DNA of 48,288 nucleotides from Granulosicoccus sp. (GTDB lineage: Bacteria; Pseudomonadota; Gammaproteobacteria; Granulosicoccales; Granulosicoccaceae). A program made the translations under genes and the position numbers. Positions 1 through 8,857 of this stretch are shown piece by piece. The DNA lies in the NCBI GenBank assembly GCA_023301795.1, contig JALZVU010000044.1, forward strand, positions 1 to 48,288. The letters run 5' to 3'. The first letter of the stretch is position 1. Every line of letters begins with the position of its first letter. The notes beneath the pieces are model-generated. The model did no database searches and had not been told where the DNA came from. It saw only the letters and a list, made by a program, of their open reading frames with translations.

Positions 1-96
1 GCAACCGCACTGCATGGCTTACCACTGCTTGATCCACAAGGCATGGTAACTATTGAAGCGCTGCAAAAACTTACCGAAGGAGCGACGGCTGCATGA
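1..96 (+). CDS. C-terminal end of an unidentified protein (5' truncated by window)
   Basis: Frame 1 is open from the window edge to TGA at 94-96 and encodes 31 visible residues ending EGATAA. The stop overlaps the start of the next gene in an ATGA arrangement (93-96), which indicates translational coupling and a shared operon with the class II aldolase-family gene. Too little is visible to assign a family. A partner enzyme of the same sugar or polyol pathway is a guess from the coupling alone. Confidence 0.6.
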   Translation, partial: ATALHGLPLLDPQGMVTIEALQKLTEGATAA

Positions 97-857
97 CAAA
101 CAAAGAAACTGCGGCACAGGTCCAACTCGATCGTGAGCAACTGTCACTGGCGTTTCGTCTGGCCGAACGGTTCGGTTTTCACGAAGGCATTTGCAATCAT
201 TTTTCAGTGGCGCTAGAGGGAGATCAGGAGCACTACCTGATCAATCCCTATGGCTTGCACTGGTCTGAGATCACCCCTGACGCCCTGCTCCTGATTGATG
301 GTGACGGCAATATTCTCAAAGGCGATGGCGAGTTGGAGGATTCAGCGCGTTTTATTCATATCTCAGCGCATCGCGCCAACCCTCGACACAAAGCGCTGAT
401 GCATACGCACATGCCCTACGCTACAGCGCTCACTATGCTGGAAGCTGAACACAGTCGGCTGAAAATGGCGCATCAAACCGCCGCAAGATTTGCGGGCAGA
501 ATTGCCTACGAGGATACCTTTGGCGGAATTGCAGTGGACGCAGAGGAAGGCAAACGCCTTGCCACACGTGCGCAAAATGCGCCTCATATCGATGTGGTGT
601 TTCTAGCGGCACACGGTGTTGTTGTAGGCGCACCCACAGTCGCTCAGGCATTTGACGATGTGTATTACCTTGAGCGAGCCTGCCGCCAGCAATTGCTGGC
701 TATGCAGTCCGGGTTGCCACTGCTAGAACTGAGCGATGACGTGGTGAATGTCACCGCTCAACAAAGCCAGCAAACCCTTGCCGAATATTCAGAGAAGCAT
801 TTTGCGGCTTTGGGGCGTGTCCTTAGCGCAAACCCTAATCGAGTGATGACATTTTAG
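93..857 (+). CDS. Class II aldolase/adducin family protein
   Basis: The 254-residue protein has the fold-defining features of the class II aldolase/adducin family. An early segment NHFSVAL matches the N-x-S substrate loop. HTHMPYATAL supplies the paired zinc-ligand histidines, and the later AAHGVVVGAPTVAQAF segment supplies the third histidine. Members cleave or epimerise phosphorylated sugars (fuculose-, rhamnulose-, ribulose-phosphate), but many short bacterial homologues next to oxidoreductases have undefined substrates. It is expected to be cytoplasmic and metal dependent. Its ATG overlaps the stop of the preceding gene by four bases, so it is at least the second gene of an operon. It converges on the polyol dehydrogenase, which fits a sugar-alcohol locus. 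The substrate is unknown. Confidence 0.85.
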   Translation: MTNKETAAQVQLDREQLSLAFRLAERFGFHEGICNHFSVALEGDQEHYLINPYGLHWSEITPDALLLIDGDGNILKGDGELEDSARFIHISAHRANPRHKALMHTHMPYATALTMLEAEHSRLKMAHQTAARFAGRIAYEDTFGGIAVDAEEGKRLATRAQNAPHIDVVFLAAHGVVVGAPTVAQAFDDVYYLERACRQQLLAMQSGLPLLELSDDVVNVTAQQSQQTLAEYSEKHFAALGRVLSANPNRVMTF

Positions 858-858
858 C

Positions 859-887
859 CTAGCGTCAGCTCGAGAATCACACGCTAG
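859..887. terminator. Weak inverted repeat between convergent genes
   Basis: CTAGCGT (859-865) is the exact reverse complement of ACGCTAG (881-887), separated by 15 bases. It sits in the 35-bp gap between two convergent genes, where a shared bidirectional terminator is expected. No U-tract follows on either strand, so its strength is doubtful. Confidence 0.35.
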
Positions 888-892
888 CTGCA

Positions 893-2410
893 CTAGCTCG
901 AAATCTCTACTCCGCTATATTCAGAAATAGCAGCCTCAACCCCCGACTCCCAGATCATAGCTAACCAACGTTCAAACGGCTCTGTAAACGCTGTGCTATC
1001 TGACAAATCACCGTAGATATGCTGTTGTTCCACCCAGCTACGCGGGTTGTCTTTTGCGGCCTTAGCCGCTGACACCAGTGCATCCCAATTAGGATCGTTG
1101 GCTTCAATAACACTGCCGTCTTCACGGGTGCCGTAGCACATGCGTGCCCAAAGCGCTTCGACTAACGCAAGACCTTCCACCGTTGAACCTGCGGCAATGA
1201 CATCACGCACAATCGGCAGTACAAATCCGGCGTGGCGTGATGAACCGTCGAAAGCAACGCGACGGGTAGTGTCTACGATCTCGGGATTGCTGAAACGCTT
1301 GGCGATAAGCTCCACATATTGCTCTGGTGTGATTCCCGGCACAGCATTAACGGTCGTAGCGATCTCTGTTGTTTCTACCTTGCGCAGTAGCGCCGCGATC
1401 AATGGATGTGCCATGCAGCCAGCAATAGTGGTAACCCGGAGCAGTTCACCCGCATTCGCGAGCACCTGATGACCAGCGTTCAGGATACGCAGTTTCATGG
1501 TTTCGTGATCGTGGATGCTGTCTCTGAAGGTAGCACCCGCCTTGTCCCAATCAGGACGACCAGCACAAAAATTATCTTCTATAACCCACTGTCTGAAATT
1601 TTCATGGGTGACTGGAGCTGCATCGTCAATGCCACATGTTTTCGCCAGAGCTATTTCCTTGGATCCCGTGGCCGGAACTATACAGTCCACCATGGCATTG
1701 GGAAATGTGGTGTTAGCTTCGATCCAATCAGCAAGCCCGGGATCACTGAGGCGAGCAAGACCAACAAGCGTACGGCCCAGGATGTCGCCATTGCCTTGGA
1801 GGTTGTCACAACTCTGACCTGTGAATGAGGGATGACCGTTGTCCCTGCGATTTTTCAGTGCCGCCACCATGGCACCGAAAGCTGTTCGGGGCGTAGCGGG
1901 ATTCTGCACGTCATGAACGATGTCTTCATGCTTCGTATCCAAACTACCAGTGTCAAGGTCTACGTAGTAGCCACCCTCTGTAACAGTGAGACTAACAATG
2001 CGAATAGCCGGATCTGACATTTTTTCGATCAACGGGCCGTTTTGCGGATCGATGGGGAGAAAGTCAATCATGGAACCGATGACTTCCACTGACAGACCTG
2101 ACGGGTCGAGCTCTATCAGTGTTGTCAGGCAGTTCTGAGCAAGCAGTTTCTCCCTCATACTGGCATCAGGCGCACGAACACCTGCGCCAATAATTGCCCA
2201 ATCCTGTGCCTCGCCTGCTTGCATGAGTCGGTGCAAATACCAGGATTGATGGGCGCGATGAAAATTTCCGAGCCCGATATGAACAATTCCGGGCTTGAGA
2301 GTCGATCGATCGTAAGTCGGCTTTACCACCGTATCGGGTAGGTCCGACAGGGTCGCATCACTCAAGCGTACGGGATTTGTGATGTTTGCCTGTGTCATCC
2401 GGTTATCCAC
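893..2410 (-). CDS. mtlK: Mannitol 2-dehydrogenase family polyol dehydrogenase
   Basis: The 505-residue product is a full-length member of the long-chain, zinc-independent polyol dehydrogenases (about 490-500 residues). GLGNFHRAHQ (residues 46-55) is the nucleotide-binding and family signature. KLRILNAGH places K306, N311 and H314 at the same spacing as the catalytic Lys295/Asn300/His303 of the Pseudomonas fluorescens enzyme. The reaction would be NAD+-dependent oxidation of D-mannitol (or arabinitol/sorbitol) to the ketose in the cytoplasm. It is the last gene of the minus-strand transporter run, 62 bp after the ATPase gene, so it would act on the imported polyol. Naming follows Rhodobacter mtlK; the Pseudomonas equivalent is mtlD. 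Family assignment is secure, the preferred polyol is not. Confidence 0.93.
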   Translation of the reverse strand: MDNRMTQANITNPVRLSDATLSDLPDTVVKPTYDRSTLKPGIVHIGLGNFHRAHQSWYLHRLMQAGEAQDWAIIGAGVRAPDASMREKLLAQNCLTTLIELDPSGLSVEVIGSMIDFLPIDPQNGPLIEKMSDPAIRIVSLTVTEGGYYVDLDTGSLDTKHEDIVHDVQNPATPRTAFGAMVAALKNRRDNGHPSFTGQSCDNLQGNGDILGRTLVGLARLSDPGLADWIEANTTFPNAMVDCIVPATGSKEIALAKTCGIDDAAPVTHENFRQWVIEDNFCAGRPDWDKAGATFRDSIHDHETMKLRILNAGHQVLANAGELLRVTTIAGCMAHPLIAALLRKVETTEIATTVNAVPGITPEQYVELIAKRFSNPEIVDTTRRVAFDGSSRHAGFVLPIVRDVIAAGSTVEGLALVEALWARMCYGTREDGSVIEANDPNWDALVSAAKAAKDNPRSWVEQQHIYGDLSDSTAFTEPFERWLAMIWESGVEAAISEYSGVEISS

Positions 2411-2472
2411 TGAATTGTCGCCGTGCTAATCACGACGTTTAAAGAAAGCACTCTGTTACCAGAGCATGGCGA

Positions 2473-3492
2473 TCATGCAATCCGATTACCTTGTTCATCG
2501 AATTTGTGGATCATGTCCGCACGTGGTGTCAGATTGATACGGTCGCCGCGAGTAAATCCCACCTCGCCGCCAGCGCGAACGGTGATCATATCGCCTAGAC
2601 CTGTCTCGTGGATGTGAAAGAAAGAATCTGAACCCAAGTGCTCAGATACACCGACAACGCCAGTCCATTTACCGTCTTGACCACCATCAGTGGCCGCAGA
2701 CACGTCAATATGCTCAGGCCTTACACCGATAGTGTGGGCGCCATGACTTGCCGCTACTTCACCACCAATTAAATTCATCTTCGGTGAACCAATGAAACCC
2801 GCAACAAACACGTTTTTAGGGGAGTGATAGAGCTCAAGTGGAGAACCCACCTGCTCGATTATCCCTGCACTGAGCACGACAATCTTGTCAGCCATTGTCA
2901 TGGCTTCGACCTGATCGTGTGTGACGTATACCATGGTGGTATCGAGTCGCTTATGCAGCTCTGATATCTCCAGACGCATACCCATACGAAGCGCTGCATC
3001 AAGGTTGGATAGTGGCTCGTCAAACAGAAAAGCCGAGGGCTCACGCACGATGGCGCGACCAATAGCCACACGTTGCCGTTGGCCACCAGAGAGTTGCCCC
3101 GGCCGACGATCAAGATAATCGGTCAAGTTCAAAACAGATGCAGCACCATCGACACGCTTGTCGATTTCGGCTTTGTCCATCTTGGCCATGCGTAACGGAA
3201 ACGCAATGTTCTTGCGCACTGTCATGTGGGGATAGAGCGCATAAGACTGAAACACCATCGCAAGCCCTCGCTTGGACGGAGGCAGATCAGCAGCCTCTTT
3301 TCCATCAATCTGTATAGAGCCGGATGAAACATCCTCAAGCCCTGCAATGAGCCTCAGAAGCGTTGACTTACCGCAACCTGAGGGCCCGACGAACACGGTA
3401 AATTCACCGTCTTCAATCCGTAGGTCGAGAGGTGGAATAACCTCGGTATCACCAAACTTCTTCTGTACTTTACTGAGAACAATCTGTCCCAT
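2473..3492 (-). CDS. smoK: Polyol ABC transporter ATP-binding protein (SmoK/MalK/UgpC type)
   Basis: This 339-residue ATPase is of the carbohydrate-uptake CUT1 type. Walker [10 protein letters not shown] is at 36-44, signature LSGGQRQR at 134-141 and Walker B FLFDEP at about 155-160, followed by the D-loop SNLD and the switch histidine in YVTHDQ. The remaining third is the regulatory TOBE-like domain with GVRPEHIDV. It hydrolyses ATP on the cytoplasmic face to power the two permeases encoded just upstream. The spacing to the preceding permease gene is three bases, so translation is probably coupled. MalK-type ATPases may also serve other CUT1 permeases, so exclusive use by this system is inferred from position. 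Confidence 0.93.
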   Translation of the reverse strand: MGQIVLSKVQKKFGDTEVIPPLDLRIEDGEFTVFVGPSGCGKSTLLRLIAGLEDVSSGSIQIDGKEAADLPPSKRGLAMVFQSYALYPHMTVRKNIAFPLRMAKMDKAEIDKRVDGAASVLNLTDYLDRRPGQLSGGQRQRVAIGRAIVREPSAFLFDEPLSNLDAALRMGMRLEISELHKRLDTTMVYVTHDQVEAMTMADKIVVLSAGIIEQVGSPLELYHSPKNVFVAGFIGSPKMNLIGGEVAASHGAHTIGVRPEHIDVSAATDGGQDGKWTGVVGVSEHLGSDSFFHIHETGLGDMITVRAGGEVGFTRGDRINLTPRADMIHKFDEQGNRIA

Positions 3493-3495
3493 AAT

Positions 3496-4326
3496 CTATT
3501 TCACCGCGCCGAATGTTAAACCACGGACAAGTTGCTTTTGACTAAACCAGCCCAATAAAAGAATGGGTGCAATCGCCATTGTTGATGCTGCACTGAGTTT
3601 TGCGAAGAACAAGCCTTCAGGGCTTGAGTAACTAGCAATGAACGCCGTAAGTGGAGCTGCGTTCACTGCCGTCAGATTCAATGTCCAAAAAGCTTCGTTC
3701 CAGGCAAGAATAAAGTTGAGAAGTAATGTTGATGCAATACCTGGTAATGCCATTGGCGTTAACACGTAGATGATCTCATCCCGAAGTGATGCACCGTCCA
3801 TGCGTGAAGCCTCAAGGATTTCACCAGGGATCTCACGGAAGTAGGTATACAACATCCACACAATTATAGGCATGTTGATAAGCATCAGCACGATCACCAA
3901 GCCGATGCGCGTATCTAGCAAACCCATTTTGATGAACAACAAATACATCGGATACAACACACCAACCGCTGGCAACATCTTAGTGGAGAGCATCCATAAG
4001 AGGATATCTTTAGTACGTTTTGACGGTACGAATGCCATGGACCACGCTGCCGGCACCGCAATGATGATACCGAGGATGGTCGAGCCACCTGCAATAATTA
4101 CCGAATTCCACAAAAAACGCATGTAGTTAGAACGCTCTTGTACAACTGTATAGTTTTCCAGTGTCCAGTCAAAAAACAAGAAAAGTGGTGGATCACTGAT
4201 CGCCTGAGCTTCTGTTTTAAAACTTGTGAGTATTGTCCACAGGATTGGAAAGAAGATCAGCAAACCAATGGACCAGGAAGCAAGCGTATTGATTGTCTTG
4301 CGACCGGTGGTGACGTTACGAGCCAT
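3496..4326 (-). CDS. smoG: Polyol ABC transporter permease (SmoG/MalG type)
   Basis: The 276-residue inner-membrane protein has six predicted hydrophobic segments. The EAA loop that docks onto the ATPase reads EASRMDGASLRDEI, with the conserved glycine. It has the short N-terminus typical of MalG-like subunits. Together with the permease encoded immediately upstream it would form the heterodimeric channel for a sugar alcohol. The gene follows the first permease by 11 bases and precedes the ATPase gene by three, so these are clearly one transcript. Sequence layout matches mannitol/sorbitol systems of Rhodobacter and Pseudomonas (smoEFGK, mtlEFGK). The exact substrate is inferred from the dehydrogenase. 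Confidence 0.9.
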   Translation of the reverse strand: MARNVTTGRKTINTLASWSIGLLIFFPILWTILTSFKTEAQAISDPPLFLFFDWTLENYTVVQERSNYMRFLWNSVIIAGGSTILGIIIAVPAAWSMAFVPSKRTKDILLWMLSTKMLPAVGVLYPMYLLFIKMGLLDTRIGLVIVLMLINMPIIVWMLYTYFREIPGEILEASRMDGASLRDEIIYVLTPMALPGIASTLLLNFILAWNEAFWTLNLTAVNAAPLTAFIASYSSPEGLFFAKLSAASTMAIAPILLLGWFSQKQLVRGLTFGAVK

Positions 4327-4337
4327 TCTCTATCTCC

Positions 4338-5216
4338 TCACTTATCCAGGTTCTTGCCAACGATGCGCATCAGGAATATCGCAACGATGTTGGCCAGAAT
4401 GATGGCGTAAACCCCACCGGCTGATCCAAGCCCGATATTCTGACTTTCAAGCACTCGCTGGAAGATGAGATAGGTCAATGTTTTGGTGCCAAACGCACCA
4501 CCCGTCGTTACGAATATTTCCGCAAAGATAGACAGCAGGAAGATGGTCTGGATAAGAATCACAACAGCCATCGCACGGCTCATGTGAGGCAGGATGATGA
4601 ACCAGAATCGCTTGAGTATTGGAGCACCATCCATCTCAGATGCCTCCAGTTGCTCGCTATCGAGAGACTGGATGGCCGTAAGGAGTATGAGTGTGGCAAA
4701 GGGTAGCCACTGCCAACTAACAATCAAAATGATCGATTCCATACTGGCTTGGCTGAGCCACTGCACAGGCTCTGCCCCAAAGAAATTCCAGAGATGCGCA
4801 AGAATACCGTTAACTGGATCCATGAACATGTTCTTCCAAACCAGAGCCGAAACGGTAGGCATAACGAAGAACGGGGAGATGACAAGGATGCGAACAATGC
4901 CCTGGCCCCACATGGGTTGATCTAACAAGAGTGCCAGCAATACGCCAAGAACCAATGTAATGACCAGTACGCTACCGACGATAAGGAGCGTGGCCTGCAC
5001 ACTAGGCCAAAAGGCGCTTGAGCCTATGAAGCGAGAATAATTCTCGAACCCCACCCAGTCGAGACCACCACTGATGGTGTCTCCCCGTAATGGCAGATAT
5101 TTCTTGAAAGAAAAGTACAGCGTCATCGTGAGCGGCACCAGCATCCAGCCAAGAAGCAGGACAACGGCGGGCGCTAACATCAGACGGGCTGCAGAGCGCG
5201 AGTGCTGGGTCGCCAT
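4338..5216 (-). CDS. smoF: Polyol ABC transporter permease (SmoF/MalF type)
   Basis: The 292-residue inner-membrane protein begins with a cytoplasmic positive stretch and a first transmembrane helix at about residues 10-35. Five further hydrophobic segments follow. The EAA motif reads EASEMDGAPILKRFWF, contacting the ATPase. Shorter UgpA/SmoF-type proteins lack the large periplasmic loop of E. coli MalF, as here. It lies 330 bp downstream of the binding-protein gene with a terminator-like hairpin between them. The binding protein is therefore probably made in excess of this permease, as is common for such systems. Confidence 0.9.
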   Translation of the reverse strand: MATQHSRSAARLMLAPAVVLLLGWMLVPLTMTLYFSFKKYLPLRGDTISGGLDWVGFENYSRFIGSSAFWPSVQATLLIVGSVLVITLVLGVLLALLLDQPMWGQGIVRILVISPFFVMPTVSALVWKNMFMDPVNGILAHLWNFFGAEPVQWLSQASMESIILIVSWQWLPFATLILLTAIQSLDSEQLEASEMDGAPILKRFWFIILPHMSRAMAVVILIQTIFLLSIFAEIFVTTGGAFGTKTLTYLIFQRVLESQNIGLGSAGGVYAIILANIVAIFLMRIVGKNLDK

Positions 5217-5510
5217 AAAAAGGCGTCTCCTCTGTGGTGTTAGGGTCGAACTAAATGGTGAGGGTTACAATAGCATCGACTGAAGCCCAAAGCCAATACT
5301 TTAAACAAGATAACGGTGACTAAAACCAGTGGCATCATTTTAAGCACCCACCGTCTAATACAGGTATGACATCCGCAAGCGCTCTTGCGAAAACGAACGC
5401 CACTTCACTACAGTGTTTATATGAGCTTGCTTTAGGTTCACTTGGACCTGGCTGAAAGCTTTAGCCGGTATCTTCGGGCGAAGATTGCCGTTGATACTTT
5501 ACGAAAAAGC

Positions 5511-5536
5511 AGAGGGTGCTGAACAAGCCACCCTCT
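5511..5536 (-). terminator. Attenuator-like hairpin between binding-protein and permease genes
   Basis: AGAGGGTG (5511-5518) pairs perfectly with CACCCTCT (5529-5536) across a 10-base loop. Read on the minus strand the stem is followed by GCTTTTTCG, a short U-tract. It begins 10 bases after the stop codon of the binding-protein gene and about 295 bases before the permease start, so partial read-through would feed the permease genes. The remaining 5217-5510 shows no gene. Confidence 0.6.
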
Positions 5537-5546
5537 ACCTAAAGGA

Positions 5547-6851
5547 CTAGCGGTATCCCGCTGCCTCCATTGCATCGTTAGTTAAAGCTTGAGCTTTTTC
5601 CAACGCTTCTTCAACAGTCTGCTGACCAGCATAGGCTGCTGAGAATTCCTGACTTACTTCAGTAGCAATACCAGCGAACTCAGGGATAGCAGCGAACTGC
5701 ACACCAACGTAAGGTGTAGGCTGAACCGTTGAGTCGTTAGGATCTGCTGACAGGATAGATTCCAAAGTCATTGCAGCAAATGGCACTTCCTGGTAGTCAG
5801 GGTTTTCGTACAGTGAAGCACGTGCGCCAGGAGGAACGTTCGCCCAACCTTCTTTCTCAGCTACCAGATCGATGTAGCTAGTTGAAGTAGCCCACTCGAT
5901 GAATTCCTTAGCAGCAGCTTCTTTTTGTGTGCCTGCTGGAATACCCAGAGCCCATGCCCACAGCCAGTTACTACGCTTGCCCAAGCCGTTGTCTGGAGCC
6001 AGTGCAAATCCAACACTGTCAGCAACAGTGGAATCTTCAGCGTTTGTTACGAATGAAGCTGCAACAGTTGCATCAATCCACATGCCACATTTGCCTTGCT
6101 GGAACAATGAGAGGTTTTCGTTAAAACCGTTTGTTGCATATCCTGGAGGACCTGCATCGCCCATCATGTCAGCGTAGAAGTTCAGTGTATCTGCCCACTC
6201 TTGAGTGTCGAACTGTGCATTCCAATCTTCGTCAAACCAGCGAGCGCCGAATGAGTTAGACATAGCAGTGATGAAAGCGCCGCCTTCACCCCAACCAGCC
6301 TTACCGCGCAAGCAAATGCCGTTGATCTCAGCATCACGGTCAGTCATTGCACGTGCAGCTTCAGCAACGAATTCCCATGTAGGTGCATCAGGCATTTCCA
6401 TTCCAGCAGCTTCCATGAGATCAGTGCGGTACATAATCATGGATGACTCACCGTAGAAAGGTGCTGCGTACAAAGTGCCTTCGTGAGAAAGACCTCCAGC
6501 CATTGCTGGAAGAATGTCATCAACGTTGTACTCTTCGCTCAAATCGTCCAATGGGACCAACCAGCCGTTCGCGCCCCAGATAGGAGTCTCGTACATGCCG
6601 ATCGTCATGAGATCGAAAGCGCCGCCTTTGGTAGTGATGTCTGTTGTGACACGCTGGCGAAGTACGTTCTCTTCAAGTGTAACCCACTCAACTGTGTGAC
6701 CAGTTTTCGCGGTGAAGTCGTCAGTGTAGCCTTGCATCCGAATCATGTCGCCGTTGTTAACGGTGGCGATAACAAGATTGTCAGCAGTAGCAGCGTTGGC
6801 GGCCAGTAGCGAAGTTACCGCTGCTGCTGCCAGTGTTAGTTTGAAATTCAT
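5547..6851 (-). CDS. smoE: Periplasmic polyol-binding protein of the ABC transporter (SmoE/MtlE type)
   Basis: The 434-residue protein starts with a classic Sec signal peptide (MNFKLTLAAAAVTSLLAANA, cleavage near residue 23). It continues as a family 1 extracellular solute-binding protein: early TVEWVTLEENVLRQ, then FDLMTIGMYE, APFYGESSMIMYRTDL and GKCGMWIDATVAAS. These segments resemble the mannitol/sorbitol-binding proteins of Rhodobacter and Pseudomonas. It would capture the sugar alcohol in the periplasm and deliver it to the permease pair. It is the first gene of the structural transcript, has its own promoter-like sequence upstream, and is followed by a hairpin that should boost its relative expression. 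The substrate is inferred from relatives and the adjacent dehydrogenase. Confidence 0.9.
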   Translation of the reverse strand: MNFKLTLAAAAVTSLLAANAATADNLVIATVNNGDMIRMQGYTDDFTAKTGHTVEWVTLEENVLRQRVTTDITTKGGAFDLMTIGMYETPIWGANGWLVPLDDLSEEYNVDDILPAMAGGLSHEGTLYAAPFYGESSMIMYRTDLMEAAGMEMPDAPTWEFVAEAARAMTDRDAEINGICLRGKAGWGEGGAFITAMSNSFGARWFDEDWNAQFDTQEWADTLNFYADMMGDAGPPGYATNGFNENLSLFQQGKCGMWIDATVAASFVTNAEDSTVADSVGFALAPDNGLGKRSNWLWAWALGIPAGTQKEAAAKEFIEWATSTSYIDLVAEKEGWANVPPGARASLYENPDYQEVPFAAMTLESILSADPNDSTVQPTPYVGVQFAAIPEFAGIATEVSQEFSAAYAGQQTVEEALEKAQALTNDAMEAAGYR

Positions 6852-6886
6852 ATGTCTTGTGCTCTCCCTCAGTAGTAAGCAGAGCT

Positions 6887-6915
6887 AGAGTAATTGCATC
6901 AAATCTGTGCGTCAA
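6887..6915 (-). promoter_or_regulatory. Candidate sigma70 promoter of the polyol transporter operon
   Basis: On the minus strand TTGACG (6915-6910, 5 of 6 consensus) is followed after exactly 17 bases by TACTCT (6892-6887, 3 of 6). This lies 36 bases before the ATG of the binding-protein gene. A purine-rich ribosome-binding stretch GAGGGAGAG sits between them. The weak -10 box would fit a regulated promoter. Confidence 0.45.
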
Positions 6916-6922
6916 GAAAAAC

Positions 6923-6936
6923 TTTACGCGAGATAA
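6923..6936. promoter_or_regulatory. Candidate LacI-type operator half-site upstream of the transporter
   Basis: TTTACGCG at 6923-6930 is identical to the left part of the near-palindrome at 8086-8099 in front of the adjacent LacI-type regulator gene. The right half here (AGATAA) is degenerate. It abuts the -35 box of the candidate promoter. Shared sequence in the two places where this regulator would be expected to bind is the only evidence. Confidence 0.35.
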
Positions 6937-6961
6937 CTTTTTTTCGAATAGTCGTCGGAAT

Positions 6962-8005
6962 TCATGCAGACTCGCGCACGACTAGTTTGGCCGGAAATAT
7001 TGTTTCAGCACGACGCTCAAACCTACCGCCCTGCTCGATGAGATCGAAAAGGCACTCAACACCCCTATCAGACAAGGCGTCGAAGTCATGCCCGACAGTG
7101 GTCAGCGGCGGGCACGTAAAACGTGAAAAAGGGTGATTGTCATGACCTGCAAGCCGCAGGGCACAGCCCGCATGGTTACCCACTCGTAGCCCTTTCTGGT
7201 GAGCGGCTGCAAGAAAACCAATCGCTAGCCGATCATTACTGCATAACACGGTGGTACTGGGTAACAGACCGTGTTCAATAACACGCATAGCACCGTCGTA
7301 CCCAATCTGTTCAAGGTTCCAGCCCTTACCGTCGATTTGCACCGGCATAGGCTCGAGTCCTAACGCCTGCATTGATGTCTTATAAGATCGCCTCCGAGCG
7401 ATTGAATTCGGGTTTGAAGGGTCTTTCATCTCGAAGAAACAGGGTGCTTCGCCCGTACGGGCAAGATAGGCCGTGCTTTGCCTGACAAAACTATCGTTGT
7501 CAGAACCAACAAAGGCCTGACCTACCCCGGCAATGTTTCTATCAAAGAGCACGGTAGGCACCTCATAGCAGAAATGTTCAAGTGCATCCAGGTTAGACTC
7601 ACGACCCAGTGGCGCTAGCAAAACACCCACAGGGCGCAACGCTCTTAGTCGATCAAAGGCCTCTATCTCAAGCTTTTGCTCGCCGTGCGCACTGAGCAAC
7701 GTTGCCCGAAAACCTGCTTCATGGCAACGGCGCTCAAGGTTGCGCGCTATCTCACCAAACACGGGGTCTGTGAGATAAGGCACCACAATACCAACGTTTT
7801 TGGTCTTGCGCCGATTCTGATCTATGGCGAAAATGTTAGGGCGGTAATCGTACTGCTCTATCGCGGTTTCAATGCGAGCACGTGTGGACTGGCGCACGCT
7901 ATCAGGATCATGAAAATACTTGGATACCGTAGGGCGAGAGACCCCACACGCTATGGCGAACGCCTCCATGTTTCGAATCTTGGGCTGATCAATAGGCTGG
8001 TTCAT
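6962..8005 (-). CDS. LacI/GalR family transcriptional regulator of the polyol locus
   Basis: The 347-residue protein has an N-terminal LacI helix-turn-helix at about residues 13-33 (AFAIACGVSRPTVSKYF) and a hinge near 55-60 (YRPNIFA). A periplasmic-binding-like sensor follows, with NVGIVVPYLTDPVFGEIARN and FVGSDND. The C-terminal part ends with a PAKLVVRES strand typical of the family. The start is well supported by a consensus Shine-Dalgarno AAGGAGGT six bases before the ATG. It is expected to bind a sugar or polyol and repress the transporter operon 110 bp downstream on the same strand. A near-palindrome in its own upstream region suggests autoregulation. Confidence 0.92.
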   Translation of the reverse strand: MNQPIDQPKIRNMEAFAIACGVSRPTVSKYFHDPDSVRQSTRARIETAIEQYDYRPNIFAIDQNRRKTKNVGIVVPYLTDPVFGEIARNLERRCHEAGFRATLLSAHGEQKLEIEAFDRLRALRPVGVLLAPLGRESNLDALEHFCYEVPTVLFDRNIAGVGQAFVGSDNDSFVRQSTAYLARTGEAPCFFEMKDPSNPNSIARRRSYKTSMQALGLEPMPVQIDGKGWNLEQIGYDGAMRVIEHGLLPSTTVLCSNDRLAIGFLAAAHQKGLRVGNHAGCALRLAGHDNHPFSRFTCPPLTTVGHDFDALSDRGVECLFDLIEQGGRFERRAETIFPAKLVVRESA

Positions 8006-8085
8006 GGATGTACCTCCTTCGCTACATTCATGAATCTGCTTTGCGAATTTCGACCAATAACGGAGGTTAAAGTTACCTCAATTAG

Positions 8086-8099
8086 TTTACGCGCGCAAA
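8086..8099. promoter_or_regulatory. Candidate LacI-type operator upstream of the regulator gene
   Basis: TTTACGCGCGCAAA is a 14-bp palindrome with one mismatched pair and a central CG step, as in many LacI-family operators. It lies 81 bp upstream of the regulator ATG. A second imperfect palindrome, GAGGT-7-ACCTC, lies at 8063-8079. Neither has been tested; the shared TTTACGCG core at 6923 supports the first. Confidence 0.4.
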
Positions 8100-8109
8100 T
8101 ATTTTTGTG

Positions 8110-8840
8110 AGGTTTGCATCCGTTTATACCCAAGGCAGGAAATTCAGAAAGCTGACATCCAGAGGTGCGTTGATAGTGACTATCCTGCAGCTACATGAAA
8201 TAGGCGAACGGCAAGATCACTGAAAAGGACGTATTGCACAGAAAAAATTGATCTAGCTCTAGCCAACTGCGGCTCACGTGCCTAGAGACATAGTCGCCCG
8301 CCTGCTACACCAGAAAGGCATGAAAAAGAGTTGTTCGCCAGCCAAGGCTATCGAGTTGCCTGATCGGATGCTAACGCAAGCAGTCCACCCGACTCATCAA
8401 CGATGAGCGTTAGTACCATAGTTGCATTAAAAGACAAGATGCTGATACGCTGGTTAACGATGCTAAGCATGCAGCGATCACCCTTAACGTTTATCGCCGA
8501 CGACATTATGGAATCTTTTGCTGACGAAAGCTCATCGGCAGCGTGTTGGCAAACATGGCCAAAACTGGGCACGCAATCTAGCCCCCCCATCACCAGCACT
8601 TGATTGATCTGGCCACAGAGATTGTGGGAACTGAAAAAGTAAAGGTACATGCTTTTGTTGGAAACATGTTTTCAAGCTATACGTCTGTGGTAGCAAACCT
8701 TAACCAGCACACGTCTAATTTGATTGAAAAGTAACATCAAAAAACGTCTATAAGTATAGGATAGCTTCGAAGACGGTACCTATGCAGCTTGGAGAGCAGC
8801 AAACGATTAACGCCTGTGATAATTATATTTCTCACATCAA
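8110..8840. other. Gene-poor stretch with decayed reading frames
   Basis: No convincing gene occupies this roughly 730-bp stretch between the regulator and a secreted-protein gene. The open frames are short, lack ribosome-binding sites and have no family resemblance I recognise. A plus-strand frame without a start (8582-8734) reads LIDLATEIVG then VHAFVGNMFSSY and ends in TAA after a stop-rich run at a seven-C tract. This resembles the end of a broken gene. I cannot name the ancestor. Confidence 0.35.
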
Positions 8841-8857
8841 CTCACAGGAGCTAGTCG

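Noticed and set aside
1140-1828. Several plus-strand frames inside the polyol dehydrogenase gene
   Set aside because: Antisense shadows of a clearly conserved full-length dehydrogenase.
8348-8650. Opposing 100- and 66-codon frames in the gene-poor region
   Set aside because: They shadow one another, contain no motif and have no ribosome-binding sites.
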